DNA of 58,801 bases from Mucidula mucida (taxonomy: Eukaryota > Basidiomycota > Agaricomycetes > Agaricales > Physalacriaceae): contig JADNYV010000221.1 in assembly GCA_015501055.1 (NCBI GenBank), positions 1 through 58,801 of the forward strand. The letters are read 5' to 3'. A program made the translations under genes and the position numbers. How positions within the stretch are numbered: the first letter of the stretch is position 1; every line of letters starts with the position of its first letter. A model generated the notes under the pieces. That model ran no database searches, was not told where the DNA came from, and was given only the letters and a program-made list of their open reading frames with translations. Below are positions 22,178 through 32,090 of the stretch, in pieces.

Positions 22178-22719
22178 ATGTCGTCCAACATCAAGCTCTC
22201 GAGATCCTATGTCAGTTTTACTCAATCATCTCCAGAAAATAACCTTGTTAACTCAATTTATTCAAGTCATCATACAAGGCCTCCCCATCTCAAGAAAGCA
22301 TCATCGGCGACGTGCTCTTTGATGGTCGTCCAAGATCATCGAATCGACGCTACATCTATACAGCGCCCGACTTGATTGGGCGCGTGCCGTCCTTGAACGA
22401 CAAAGAGCGGATCATGTCGTGTATACCCATTCCACAACCCAGACTCCCATCGACAGGCCCTCTCCATATTCCCAGTATCTCGTTCGCGCCGGATTCGGAG
22501 TTACAGGTCGAGGGCGTTCCCCTGTCGGATTGTCTTGCTAGGCAAGGAATGAGGGATCCAGATGAACCAGCGTTCAAGGACGCAATGGATGAAGTACGCT
22601 TCCTGTTATGTGTGAGTCCATTGCTTTTTGTTCATCGATTGCGGGTTTGACGAAACATCGATAGTGGCCGGGTTATGAGCAATACGAGTGGTTGATCACC
22701 ATTCCTACTACGACATCGA
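22178..22719 (+). pseudogene. Host gene truncated by copia insertion
   Basis: A start at 22178 (MSSNIKLSRS) is followed by an exon covering about 22290-22609 (VLFDGRPRSSNRRYIYTAPD, later GVPLSDCLARQGMRDPDEPA). A 50-nt intron with GTGAGT donor follows, and then WPGYEQYEWLITIPTTTS, which stops where the copia LTR begins at 22720. The GVPL...WPGY order matches a widespread agaric family of unknown function as I remember it. The 3' remainder is absent from this window, so the gene is interrupted. The first intron boundaries are uncertain. Confidence 0.5.
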
Positions 22720-22959
22720 TGTTGGTTTTCATGGCGCCCACGTGATCCGAATCGCATAATGCAGGATCGATCGGTTAGCTTGCCCTTAGTCTTTCTACCA
22801 CGACTAAGGGTAAGCGAACCGTTCCTCGTACCTCGATACACTAGCTGATATTAGTTACAGCGTACTGACGTGTGTGTGTGTCGTTAGGTACATTATATTA
22901 GAGTCTTTCTACCACGACTAAGGCGTACTGACGTGTGTGTGTGTCGTTGGGTTCTAACA
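22720..22959 (+). repeat. Ty1/copia-type 5' LTR, 240 bp
   Basis: It starts TGTTGG and ends TTCTAACA, so it has the TG...CA ends, and a primer-binding site follows immediately. It contains duplicated blocks: a 22-bp match at 22788 and 22902 (agtctttctaccacgactaagg) and an exact 26-bp repeat at 22860-22885 and 22923-22948 that includes a (GT)n run. The element's 3' LTR is not in the window. Confidence 0.65.
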
Positions 22960-22970
22960 GGTTATGGGCG
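22960..22970 (+). other. Copia primer-binding site (half initiator tRNA-Met type)
   Basis: GGTTATGGGCG directly follows the LTR terminus. Many copia elements prime from a half initiator-Met tRNA, and their site reads GGTTATGGGC or GGTTATGAGC. Ten of eleven bases fit. Confidence 0.55.
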
Positions 22971-23087
22971 TTTGGTGATTGACACCACTGACCCTGACGC
23001 TGCACAACCTTGTACACGCCATTTTCGGACGTTTTTATTGTCCCGCCTAGTCGGATTTTACGCATATACGCGTACCTGCAGCCTGAA

Positions 23088-23431
23088 ATGCCTGCCAAGT
23101 CGAAGCCTGCCCCGGAACCCACGTGTCCTACCAGACCCTCTGTCGCCCCGAGCAAGTCGCTTATAGACATGGACGACGATGTACGTCCCCCGCCGGATGA
23201 CCGTTTCAACTTCCAGGAGCATATGGCGATGATGATGGAACGGGAAGCAAGGATGATGGACATGTTCGAGAGGTACCTGGAGCGCGATGCACCCGGGCCT
23301 CCACGACAGCCTTCACCTGTCCTATCCCCACTCACAGAAACGCTCCGCTATGACCGCACCCATCCCCGCATACGCCCCGTCACCATATCCGTACCGTGGC
23401 CCAAAGGCGTTGATAAGCTGAACCTAGCCGA
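23088..23431 (+). pseudogene. Copia gag 5' fragment, cut by gypsy insertion
   Basis: The open frame from ATG 23088 (MPAKSKPAPEP) is Pro-rich, then Met-rich (EHMAMMMEREARMMDMFERY), and is interrupted after DKLNLAD by the gypsy LTR at 23432. Its position after the LTR and primer site identifies it as gag. The downstream part of the copia element is not found beyond the gypsy 3' LTR. Confidence 0.55.
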
Positions 23432-23960
23432 TGTTATGAAGCACCATATTTTCACATTTTCAATCTTATCATATCTTATCGGGGGGCTTGTCTTATCAAC
23501 CAACGGACTGTTTCATCATCTGTTTCGTCACCAATCATACTCCTTTTCATTACCGAAGCCGTACTCATGTCGGACACACGTCCAACACATGGATGACATC
23601 ATACATGCTGATACCTCATGGACTCCCTATTGTATACACACCGCCGACACTCGTAGCACACATGGACGTTTCAGTATTATTACTTACATGCAGTTACCAC
23701 TCGTATTTAATGGTTTCACGGACTAGTAGCATACCACACTGGGTCAAGGGCGTGGAGCATCCCTAGTGGAAACGCGTATGGACAAGGAGTCTCAAACACA
23801 GACTTACTAGTATATAAGCAGTAGTGTAGTATCATTGTACTTTAGTTCCGATCTCGTTTATACACCTGGCCTAGCCTAGTCTTACGAACACGAACACTTT
23901 CTCTTTTAAGTTCTTGCTGTGGTACCTGGTTGAGTCTCGTGGCTTAGTCAGTCGCTAACA
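23432..23960 (+). repeat. Gypsy 5' LTR, 529 bp
   Basis: Ends TGTTA...TAACA. It is near-identical to 29382-29909. The U3/R junction is placed at about 23844, where the self-primer sequence starts, 33 bases after the TATA box at 23811. Confidence 0.92.
23811..23854 (+). promoter_or_regulatory. LTR promoter (TATATAAG) and predicted transcript start with self-primer
   Basis: TATATAAG starts at 23811. The 11-mer AGTTCCGATCT at 23844-23854 is where transcription would start if this element primes itself. The TATA-to-start spacing of 33 bases is normal. The same arrangement is present in the 3' LTR. Confidence 0.6.
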
Positions 23961-23962
23961 GA

Positions 23963-23973
23963 AGATCGGAACT
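23963..23973 (+). other. Primer-binding site complementary to own LTR (self-priming)
   Basis: AGATCGGAACT lies two bases after the LTR end and is the perfect reverse complement of AGTTCCGATCT at 23844-23854. Tf1/sushi-type chromoviruses use an 11-nt self-primer of exactly this kind instead of a tRNA. Confidence 0.75.
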
Positions 23974-24559
23974 ACTTTCTACCACCTACCACACATCCCT
24001 GATTGTCGATCAGCACTTCGCTGTTTGATCATCGCACATTCCCCTATTCCCTTTCCCTGTTTACAGATCGACGGAATCCTAATTCCAGCGCACGTCCGCA
24101 TACATGTGTATTGGTCCCAGTAGCGCCGGCTAACAGTTAGAGATAACTGCCTCGGGTGCTGGAAGTAGCCGCTCTCACGAGAACGAACTTTTGGCAGTTG
24201 CACTTCAGTGGGCGCTGTTTACGGGTCAATCCCCGTTCCCAGGAAAACTTCGGCTTACCTCACACCAGAGGGACGTCGGCTGGGCAATTGCAAACTTGTG
24301 ACGAGCTCTTGGGCTCCGTAGATACGTAGTCAGTAGTCGGTAAAATAGCGTAGACAGTTACGATACCTACCTACTTTACTTACCTTACGATACACATCAT
24401 CATTCCCCACCCTACCAAGTCCTGGATTCTATTTCAGATCTAGGCGACTCCTCCTTATTCATCCAAACCTCTATTCCCTCACCCGTTTCATCAAAATCCG
24501 CATCTCCCATATCCCCACTTTCACCCTTTCACTCTCCGATCCTATCACCCCGACTCATC

Positions 24560-25489
24560 ATGTCCAACGAAGCACCCGAAACCGCTCCTCACACACCCGC
24601 TCATCACGCCAATGTTGAAATCAAAGGCCAATCCCTTGTCAACAAGCCTTACGACTATGACGGGGACAAGTCCAAGTACAAGAGTTGGTGGCGATCGATG
24701 TTCACATACATCCGTGACAAGAAGAACAACCTCACATCTGACTCCGAAAGGATCGATGTTGTTCTCTCCTACATCCGAGGAGATCACGTAGATGCATGGG
24801 TCCAGAACTACTCGGACCAGAACTTCGACGAGGAAGAAGAGGAATGGACAGTCTCTTGGACAGAGTTCAAGGAAGACTTGAAGGAGCGATTTGTGGATTC
24901 CAACCTTGCGCGAGACGCGCAAGAACAGATCGAGCGGTTGCGCCAGGGGCAAGACACCGCTCAAGATTTCTTTCAGAAGTTCGAGGTCCTGCTCACTCAG
25001 GCAGGATATTCGAAGGATGACACATTTGTTGTGCGACTTCTCGAGACCAATGTCAACGAGAAGATCATTGATCAGATCTATGGTAGCCGAGACGGGTTGC
25101 CAGAGAAGTACAAGGATTGGAAGGCGCAGATCCTTCAGATTGATCAGCTGTGGAGAAGACGGGCGGCGAGCAAGAGGTCCGGCATGCAGTCCCGACCCCA
25201 AGCTCCGCAGGCGGCTACATCGAGAGCCAATCCTACGAACCCACCCCCAACGCCGATCACACGACGAGATGCCACCGGTGTTACCTATGGAGGAGCCGGC
25301 AGGCCAATGGACATCGACAATGCACGTCGAAGAGGACTTTGTTTCAGCTGTGGCGAACATGGCCATGTCAGCAGGTTCTGTCCCAAGAAGGGTCGACCCC
25401 AGACGATTCGGGGCCTATGGACCGAAATGAATGACGAAGAGAAGAGGAAGTTGGCCGAAGAGCTGGGTTTTGCGAAGCTCCCGCAGTAG
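24560..25489 (+). CDS. Gypsy gag, intact
   Basis: 309 aa from ATG 24560. Residues about 30-190 match the retrotransposon gag/capsid region (YKSWWRSMFTYIRDKKNNLT, WTEFKEDLKERFVD, RQGQDTAQDFFQKFE). A CCHC zinc knuckle, CFSCGEHGHVSRFC, sits at about residue 260 and would bind RNA. The stop TAG at 25487-25489 is followed in the -1 frame by the protease region without interruption. Flanking pol is broken, so gag could only serve in trans. Confidence 0.9.
   Translation: MSNEAPETAPHTPAHHANVEIKGQSLVNKPYDYDGDKSKYKSWWRSMFTYIRDKKNNLTSDSERIDVVLSYIRGDHVDAWVQNYSDQNFDEEEEEWTVSWTEFKEDLKERFVDSNLARDAQEQIERLRQGQDTAQDFFQKFEVLLTQAGYSKDDTFVVRLLETNVNEKIIDQIYGSRDGLPEKYKDWKAQILQIDQLWRRRAASKRSGMQSRPQAPQAATSRANPTNPPPTPITRRDATGVTYGGAGRPMDIDNARRRGLCFSCGEHGHVSRFCPKKGRPQTIRGLWTEMNDEEKRKLAEELGFAKLPQ
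25465..25471 (+). other. Candidate -1 ribosomal frameshift heptamer GGGTTTT
   Basis: It fits X-XXY-YYZ in the gag frame (ctG GGT TTT), 16 bases before the gag stop. The -1 frame is open from here through the protease domain to 26130. Confidence 0.45.
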
Positions 25490-28400
25490 ACGCAGTCCTG
25501 CCGGAGCAGTCATCAAGGAAAGGGTCGTCAGATGCAGAATCTATTTACAGTACGGGTACTGAAACATCTAAAATATCATCGACAACTTTACCACCAAAAC
25601 CTGCGAAAGAAAGATTTGAGCCAAATACGCCCGAGTGGATCGCACAACGGCTAAGAGAGGATGACGTGCCGAGAGCAGTGGGAATTTTGAGAGCATGGAT
25701 GCCGGAGTGGAGAGAGAGAGAAGCAACGGAGGAGAAGGTGATGGCGATCAGAGCGTTGACAAAGGAAGCCGCAGTGGAAGTTGTGATGGAGTTGAAAAAG
25801 TTGAGGAAGTACATCCGGGGAACAAAGGGGCAAGACATGAAACTCCGAGTAACCATAGAGAGCGTGCACACAGGCTCTGAATGGGAAACGAGTGCCCTTC
25901 TTGACAGCGGAGCAACGGGTTCTTGCGTCAATAAAGAATTCGTCGAGAAGAACGGACTCCCGATCAAGGAGTTACCGGTCAAGCTCCCTGTCTACAATGC
26001 GGATGGAACCCTAAACGAGGGAGGAGCAATCGAAGGTTTTGTGGAGGTCCGGATGAAGATCGGTGATCACGCAGAAAAGATCGAGTTGGCCGTACCAATC
26101 TTGGCAAAACAAGTATCTTTTTGGGGCTAGATTGGCTATGATATCACAACCCCACGATCAACTGGACGGAATCCACATTGACTTTTGATCAATGCCCAGA
26201 CCGCTGCGGCTATCTACCCGAGTACGACTCACCGGAAGATGAAGGAGAAGACGTAGAAGAGAAGTTGGAGGAGGGAGAGCAGTTGTTTTGGATGGACTGG
26301 GACAACTATCGCAAAAGCGGTGAAAAGCTGAGATCACAACAGCCTTCATCCGCTGCTGCACCTTACATCGAGGAATTTTCCGATGTATTCAGCAAGGCGG
26401 ACTTTGACAAGTTACCGGAGCGAAGACCCTGGGATCACGCGATAGAACTTACGCCTGGTTCCAAACCGGTTGACTGCAAGGTTATCCCCTTAGTCCATCC
26501 AAGCAGAAGGCATTAGATGAGTTCTGGAGAAAACATACGACGGGACATATACGGCCATCAATTTCACCTATGGCATCACCCTTCTTCTTTGTCAAAAGAA
26601 GGAGGAAGCCTTCGGCCAGTACAAGATTATCGGAAGTTGAACGACATGACAATCAAGAACCGATACCCCTTGCCGTTGATCCAGGAGCTTATCGACAAGT
26701 TGAAGGAGCAAAGGTTTTCACAAAGATGGATGTCCGATGGGGTTACAATAACATCCGGATCAAAGAAGGTGATGAGTGGAAAGCGGCGTTTAGAACAAAC
26801 CGAGGCCTGTTCGAGCCCTCAGTCATGTTCTTCGGACTTACAAACTCGCCGGCGACTTCCAATCGTTCATGAATCACATTCTGAAGGAGTTGATGATGAA
26901 GGACATGTTATAGTTTACTTGAGACATACTTATCTTTACGAACACTTGGAAGAACATAGCATTGTACGAAGGTATTAGAAATATTACGAGTAAATAAGTT
27001 GTATTTAAAACCCGAGAAATGTAGTTTTGAGGCACATACTGTAGACTACTTGGGAGTATTGTTGGAGGAGGAGAAGTGAAGATGGATCCGGCAAAAGTGG
27101 CCGTAGTGAAGGAATGGAGGGAGCCGACAAAGAAGAAGGAAGTACAGTTTTCCTGGGCTTCTGCAACTTCTACCGATGTTTCATTCGGGGATTTGCGGGA
27201 GTAGCAAGCCATTGACATTGCTAACCGGGAAGGGCGAATGGGTTTGGGGAGAGGAGCAGCATGAGGCGTTTGAGGAGTTGAAACAAGGATGACGGAAGAA
27301 CCCGTTCTGATTGTACCACACAGATGGCAAGTTTTGAGTCGAGGCGGACTCCTCGAACTATGCAAATGGGGCTGTTCTTTCCCAGTTTGTCGACGGGAAA
27401 TGGAGACCAGTGGCTTTCGATCTCGACGTTAACGAAGTTGAACGCAACTACGAGATCTACGACAAGAAATGATGGCTATCATGGACTCGATTGATGACTG
27501 GAGGCAGTATCTTCTAGGAGCAACGGAGACGGTGGAGGTTTTACCGATCATCAAAACCTTCAGTACTTCCGGAAGCCACAGAAGTTGAATCGGAGGCAGG
27601 CGAGATGGGTTACGGAGTTGGCGGAGTATGACATACAGATGATTCATAAGCCGGGCAGGACGATGGGGAAAGCTGATGCTTGTCAAGGATGACAGGCCTT
27701 GAGAAGGGGGAAAAAGATAACAAAAACATTGTTTTACTAAACCGGAGTTTTTTATTCACAAATTCAATTTTCTTTACATACAGTAGATACACCGAGGACG
27801 AATTACTTAACAAAATCAAACAAAGAAAAGGAAACAAGGACAGATACATACAAAAAGCATTAGAAAACAAAGAAAAAGGATGGGAAGAGAAGGAAAATGG
27901 ACTTATTATATGGAAGGATCGTATTTACATACCGAAGGACAAGGAATTGCGGGGAAAAGTTATTGGAATGCATCATAATGCACAGCTTGCAGGGCATCCG
28001 GACGATACAAGACTCTTGAGTTGATCACACGCACCTATTGGTGGCCAGGAATCAGCCAAGACGTCCGCGAATACGTAGAAGGGTGTAAAAATGTAGGCCA
28101 CAAAGTCACATCGCACGAAGCCGGCCGCACCCTTCATCCCATTGATGTACCAACGAGCCATGGGAGTAGTAGGGACGACATGATTGGGAGCTGCCGGAGT
28201 CGGGAGGATACAACACAATCAGCACGTTTGTGGATCATTTCACAAAGCGTTACACATCATACCAACACACACCACTCTGACGTCAGAAGGCATGCCGCAT
28301 TTACCGCGATCACATTTTCCCCATACATGGGATGCCACGACAGATAATACATGATCGAGGTCCGCAATACCACTCGCGTTTCATGAAGGAGTTGTACCGG

Positions 28401-29194
28401 CTGTTGGGATTAAAGGAAACTTTACAACGGCGTATCATCACAGGCAAATGGACAGACGGAACGTTGAACCAAGAGATAGAACATTTCTTACGGTTATTTG
28501 TCAACTACCATCAGAACGACTGGCATAAATGGCTACCCTCTGCCGAATTTGTTTACAACAATCAAATTCACTCGGCGACCAAAGTCACTCCGTTCTTTGC
28601 AGACATGGGCAGACACCCCTACAAAGGCACCGCTCCGAAAAAGGCATCGAGAAATGAGACTGTACAGGAGTTTGCCGACGGCATGAGGAAAACATGGGAC
28701 AAAGTGGGGTCAGCATTGAAGATGGCAAAAGAGGACATGAAACATTTCTATGACAGAAAGAGAACGGAGGCAGTGGAGTACAAGGAAGGCAACAAAGTAT
28801 GGTTGGAAGGAACAAATCTCAGCACGGACCAACTAATGAAGAAGCTCGATGACAAACACTTTGGCCGTTTAGGGTGATCAAGAAAGTCGGAACGAGTTCT
28901 TACAAGCTCCAGATTCCTCACACGTGGAAGAGCATCCATCCCGTGTTCAATGAGGCCCTGCTGACGCCCTACCACGAGCCGCAATTTCCGACGCAACCCC
29001 GAGACACGCGTCCACCACCTGTGCTGGAAGGAGCCGAACCGGAATGGGAGGTTGAGAAAGTGGTTAATTCCCGGAAGTACCGCGGGGGTTTTCAATACAA
29101 GGTTCACTGGAAGGGTTATGACACACACAAACAGACATGGGAACCGGCATGCAATCTCAAAAATGCCGACAAAGCTATCCACAATTTTCACTAA
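25472..29194 (+). pseudogene. Gypsy pol, multiply broken (PR-RT-RNaseH-IN-chromodomain)
   Basis: Aspartic protease motif LLDSGATGSCVN lies at about 25900. The first frame ends at a stop at 26128-26130. RT blocks follow in shifting frames (VQDYRKLNDMTIKNRYPLP near 26620, KMDVRWGYNNIRIKEGDEW near 26725). The YxDD region near 26908-26925 is disrupted by a stop and a frame slip. RNase H remnants lie around 27360-27680. The integrase zinc region (HHNAQLAGHPDDTR to EGCKNVGHK, with the last Cys replaced) and core (IHDRGPQYHSRFMKELYRLL) follow, with another slip in the segment that carries the catalytic Glu (about 28440-28470). A chromodomain (EWEVEKVVNSRKYRGGFQYK, then VHWKGYD and TWEP) ends at about 29190. 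At least six frame changes or stops rule out a functional polyprotein. Confidence 0.88.
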
Positions 29195-29368
29195 TAGTAC
29201 CCAAATAAGCCAAAGCCACCTGCACTTGCTCGAATTGAAGTCCTATGTCGCAGTTTCTATCCCATTTATTCCGACCCATGCCACCGCCCAATACCGAACC
29301 CCTCAACATCACGCTACCCTCTGCAGCCCTCATGGAGCGACTCTGGCGCAGAATGGACCTTGCGCCTT

Positions 29369-29381
29369 AAGGAGGGGGTGA
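29369..29381 (+). other. Gypsy polypurine tract
   Basis: AAGGAGGGGGTGA directly precedes the 3' LTR and would prime plus-strand DNA synthesis. Confidence 0.75.
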
Positions 29382-29909
29382 TGTTATGAATCGCCATATT
29401 TTCACATTTTCAATCTTATCATATCTTATCGGGGGCTTGTCTTATCAACCAACGAACTGTTTCATCATCTATTTCGTCACCGATCATACTCCTTTTCATT
29501 ACCAAAGCCGTACTCATGTCGGACGCACGCCAAACACATGGATGACATCATACATGCTGACACCTCATGGACTTCCTATTGTATACACACCACCGACACT
29601 CGTAGCACACATGGTCGTTTCAGTATTATTACTTACATGCAGTTACCACTCGTATTTAATGGTTTCACGGACTAGTAGCATACAACACTGGGTCAAGGGC
29701 GTGGAGCATCTCTAGTGGAAACGTGTATGGACAAGGAGTCCCAAACACAGGCTTACTAGTATATAAGCAGTAGTGTAGTATCATTGTACTTTAGTTCCGA
29801 TCTCGTTTATACACCTGGCCTAGCCTAGTCTTACGAACACAAACACTTTCTCCTTTAGTTCTTGCTGTGGTACCTGGTTTAGTCATGTGGCTATAGTCAG
29901 TCACTAACA
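29382..29909 (+). repeat. Gypsy 3' LTR, 528 bp
   Basis: Starts TGTTATGA and ends CACTAACA. It pairs with the 5' LTR at 23432-23960. Confidence 0.92.
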
Positions 29910-31501
29910 TTCCCCAAATGGACTACCTAGCCCAACTGCGGATGCTAGAATGGTCTGTGACCTAGCAAATAGAGACAATATTTTGCGCTTGATAGTGTTG
30001 TACTAGCAGTTCTTGACTGCTTAAACAAGCTGGTCTCAGAGTACAACTCTTCTCCTTTGAGTGACAATTTATACAATGCACAGAAATGGATAGAATCAAG
30101 GATTAATACTGTGGCTGCTGACTCCTTCAAATGCGGTAGGGAAAGTGTTGGACATTCTGGACATATACATCACTGCATTCAACTACAATCAGCAGTCAGT
30201 TGTAACAAGTAAGTCTAGATGATAGGAACTCCACTTTTTGTCATACTTAGAAAAGGGGAGAGGCAGTGGACAGTACAGTACCACTGGCAGTACTATGGGG
30301 ACGTCTCAAAACAAGGAGTCAATATGTTGCAATTGCAAACAACACGTCAAGGCGCAATAAGAACACAGTTGTTAATACATTGTTATTGATAGTATTGAGA
30401 TTGCTAGGGATCATTAGAACAAAAGACTAGGTGACTGCAACAGGCCCCTCTGTAGGCTTTGCAACACTCCAAAAGGCATACCACTATTTGGCATGTCCTA
30501 AGTACTTGTGCTGCCGTGGGTCTCTGGGATTGTGTTGGGTGAATACTTTTACTTATAGTTGAAATAATCCTTTATAATTAATAATTCATATTTAGTAAGA
30601 AGTTTCACAAAAACAAACACAATTTACCATAGCCTGGTATTTAAAATGTTGCTGATCTGTCAACTTCAGCAGTGAGGATTCATTGTGTGTGTCAGGCTGT
30701 GAGGCTGAGGATGCTATGGTTGTATTAGTACTCAACTCTATTGGCAGATTAAGGTCCCCTTGACGGTTAGATGCCTCCAGAGACATTATATGAGTTGTAG
30801 GCTTTTGGTAAGATGGGTACAAAGGCAAGGACCATAGCATATTTGAAGATGTACTTGCATTGCCATGACAGTAACTTTTATTAGTAGACCTGAATCTAAG
30901 CATTAAAACATCTTAATTGTTCTAGGCTGTAAAAGGGCACAAAACAACAGTGCAAAAACAATAGTACAAGTTCAATGGAAAGTCCTATTGTCTTGTCTAA
31001 AGCATCCAACAAATATAGTGTTGGGGATACATACACCGTTCAGAGCCCGCTTATTAATACTACTAGATGCTCCTTAATACAACAAAGAAAATGACTTGGT
31101 TTTGGAATATAGGCTTTGCGGCTCTTCTGATCAATACTTCTTATCCAAAAGTTTTTGCAGGTCTCATTACATAATCCTCCCAAATTTAAATTACTATTAC
31201 CGTGAAAATTGTGTTGATAACATTAAAAAAACCAATGGCAAATAGTATCAGCAGACTGTATCCTGAAAGGTGAATAAGTATAAAAAACAAACACAATCAT
31301 AATAACCTTACCCTCCGGTTAATCTGGCAAGGTTGTTCAGCCACAAGCTATCTGATTAAGGAGTAACAGCCTTGTGAACCATCTAATAGAGGATGTTGAC
31401 TGCAAATTGCGCTGAACATCTATTGCTATCTTTGTACTCCAAAAGATCAAAAACCCAATGTATTCCTGTCCCTGGGGGACTGGCAGAGACCATGCAGCTG
31501 C
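29910..31501. other. AT-richer region without supported genes
   Basis: The expected continuation of the copia element is not visible. Only short frames occur (for example 30903-30592 on the minus strand) and none has a recognisable motif. It is probably decayed repeat DNA. Confidence 0.4.
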
Positions 31502-32090
31502 ATTGACACTAGTGATCTGCTGGCCCGGCTTTGGCCTGAAGCCGCCGGCTTGGCCTGGCTTGATAAAGCCCTGGTCCAGCAAAATTACAGGCCAGGCCAA
31601 AGCTGCCAAATACGGCTGGCCCTAGCCTGGCTCTGGCCTGAGCCATGGCTTGGGGTGGGATGTGGTAGGATGAGGCGCGCAGCCAGATTTTGTTGTATTG
31701 AGGTGCATATAACACGGGTAAGCTCTAGTCTTTAACCAAAAACTGTTTTTTCTATTGTTTGGCAGTACAACAGTCCAGAGTCTGCAGTCAAATGTTAGTG
31801 TCATCATATATATACTACCTGATCAGTCAAAAGGTCCGACTGTTATAAGCACCCCAGATGCAGGAAACAACTACAAATGATAAAAGGTTGTTTCAACAGG
31901 TATTTGACTACTCTACACACCTCAAGATTTGACCGATAGGGCATACCACCAAAGCCACGGCCTGCAAAATGGGAAGCCAGGCCGTGGGCTCTGTCAAGCC
32001 ATTGTTACGGCCCGGCCTGGCTTTGGCTTAAACATGGCTGGCCCACAGCTGGCCTGTTCAAGTCAGAGCCAGCAGATTACTAATTGACAC
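31502..32090. mobile_element. Non-autonomous hAT-type element (MITE), 573 bp plus 8-bp TSD
   Basis: The element spans 31510-32082. Terminal inverted repeats are TAGTGATCTGCTGGC on the left and TAGTAATCTGCTGGC (reverse complement of 32068-32082) on the right, 14 of 15 matching. It is flanked by perfect 8-bp direct repeats ATTGACAC at 31502-31509 and 32083-32090, the target-duplication length of the hAT superfamily. Both ends carry clustered GGCC/GGCTGGC-like motifs (31520-31640 and 31945-32065), as expected for subterminal transposase-binding repeats. No coding capacity is seen inside, so mobility would need a transposase from elsewhere. Confidence 0.85.

Larger units (their letters stand above)
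23432..29909 (+). mobile_element. Ty3/gypsy chromovirus (LTR retrotransposon), defective
   Basis: Order: 5' LTR 23432-23960, primer site, intact gag (24560-25489), broken pol with protease, reverse transcriptase, RNase H, integrase and chromodomain, polypurine tract, 3' LTR 29382-29909. The two LTRs differ at roughly 25-28 of 529 positions by hand count (about 5 percent), so the insertion is not recent. The five bases on each side (GCCGA left, TTCCC right) do not match, so no target duplication remains. Confidence 0.92.

Noticed and set aside
23427..29914. Target-site duplication for the gypsy element
   Set aside because: GCCGA and TTCCC do not match.
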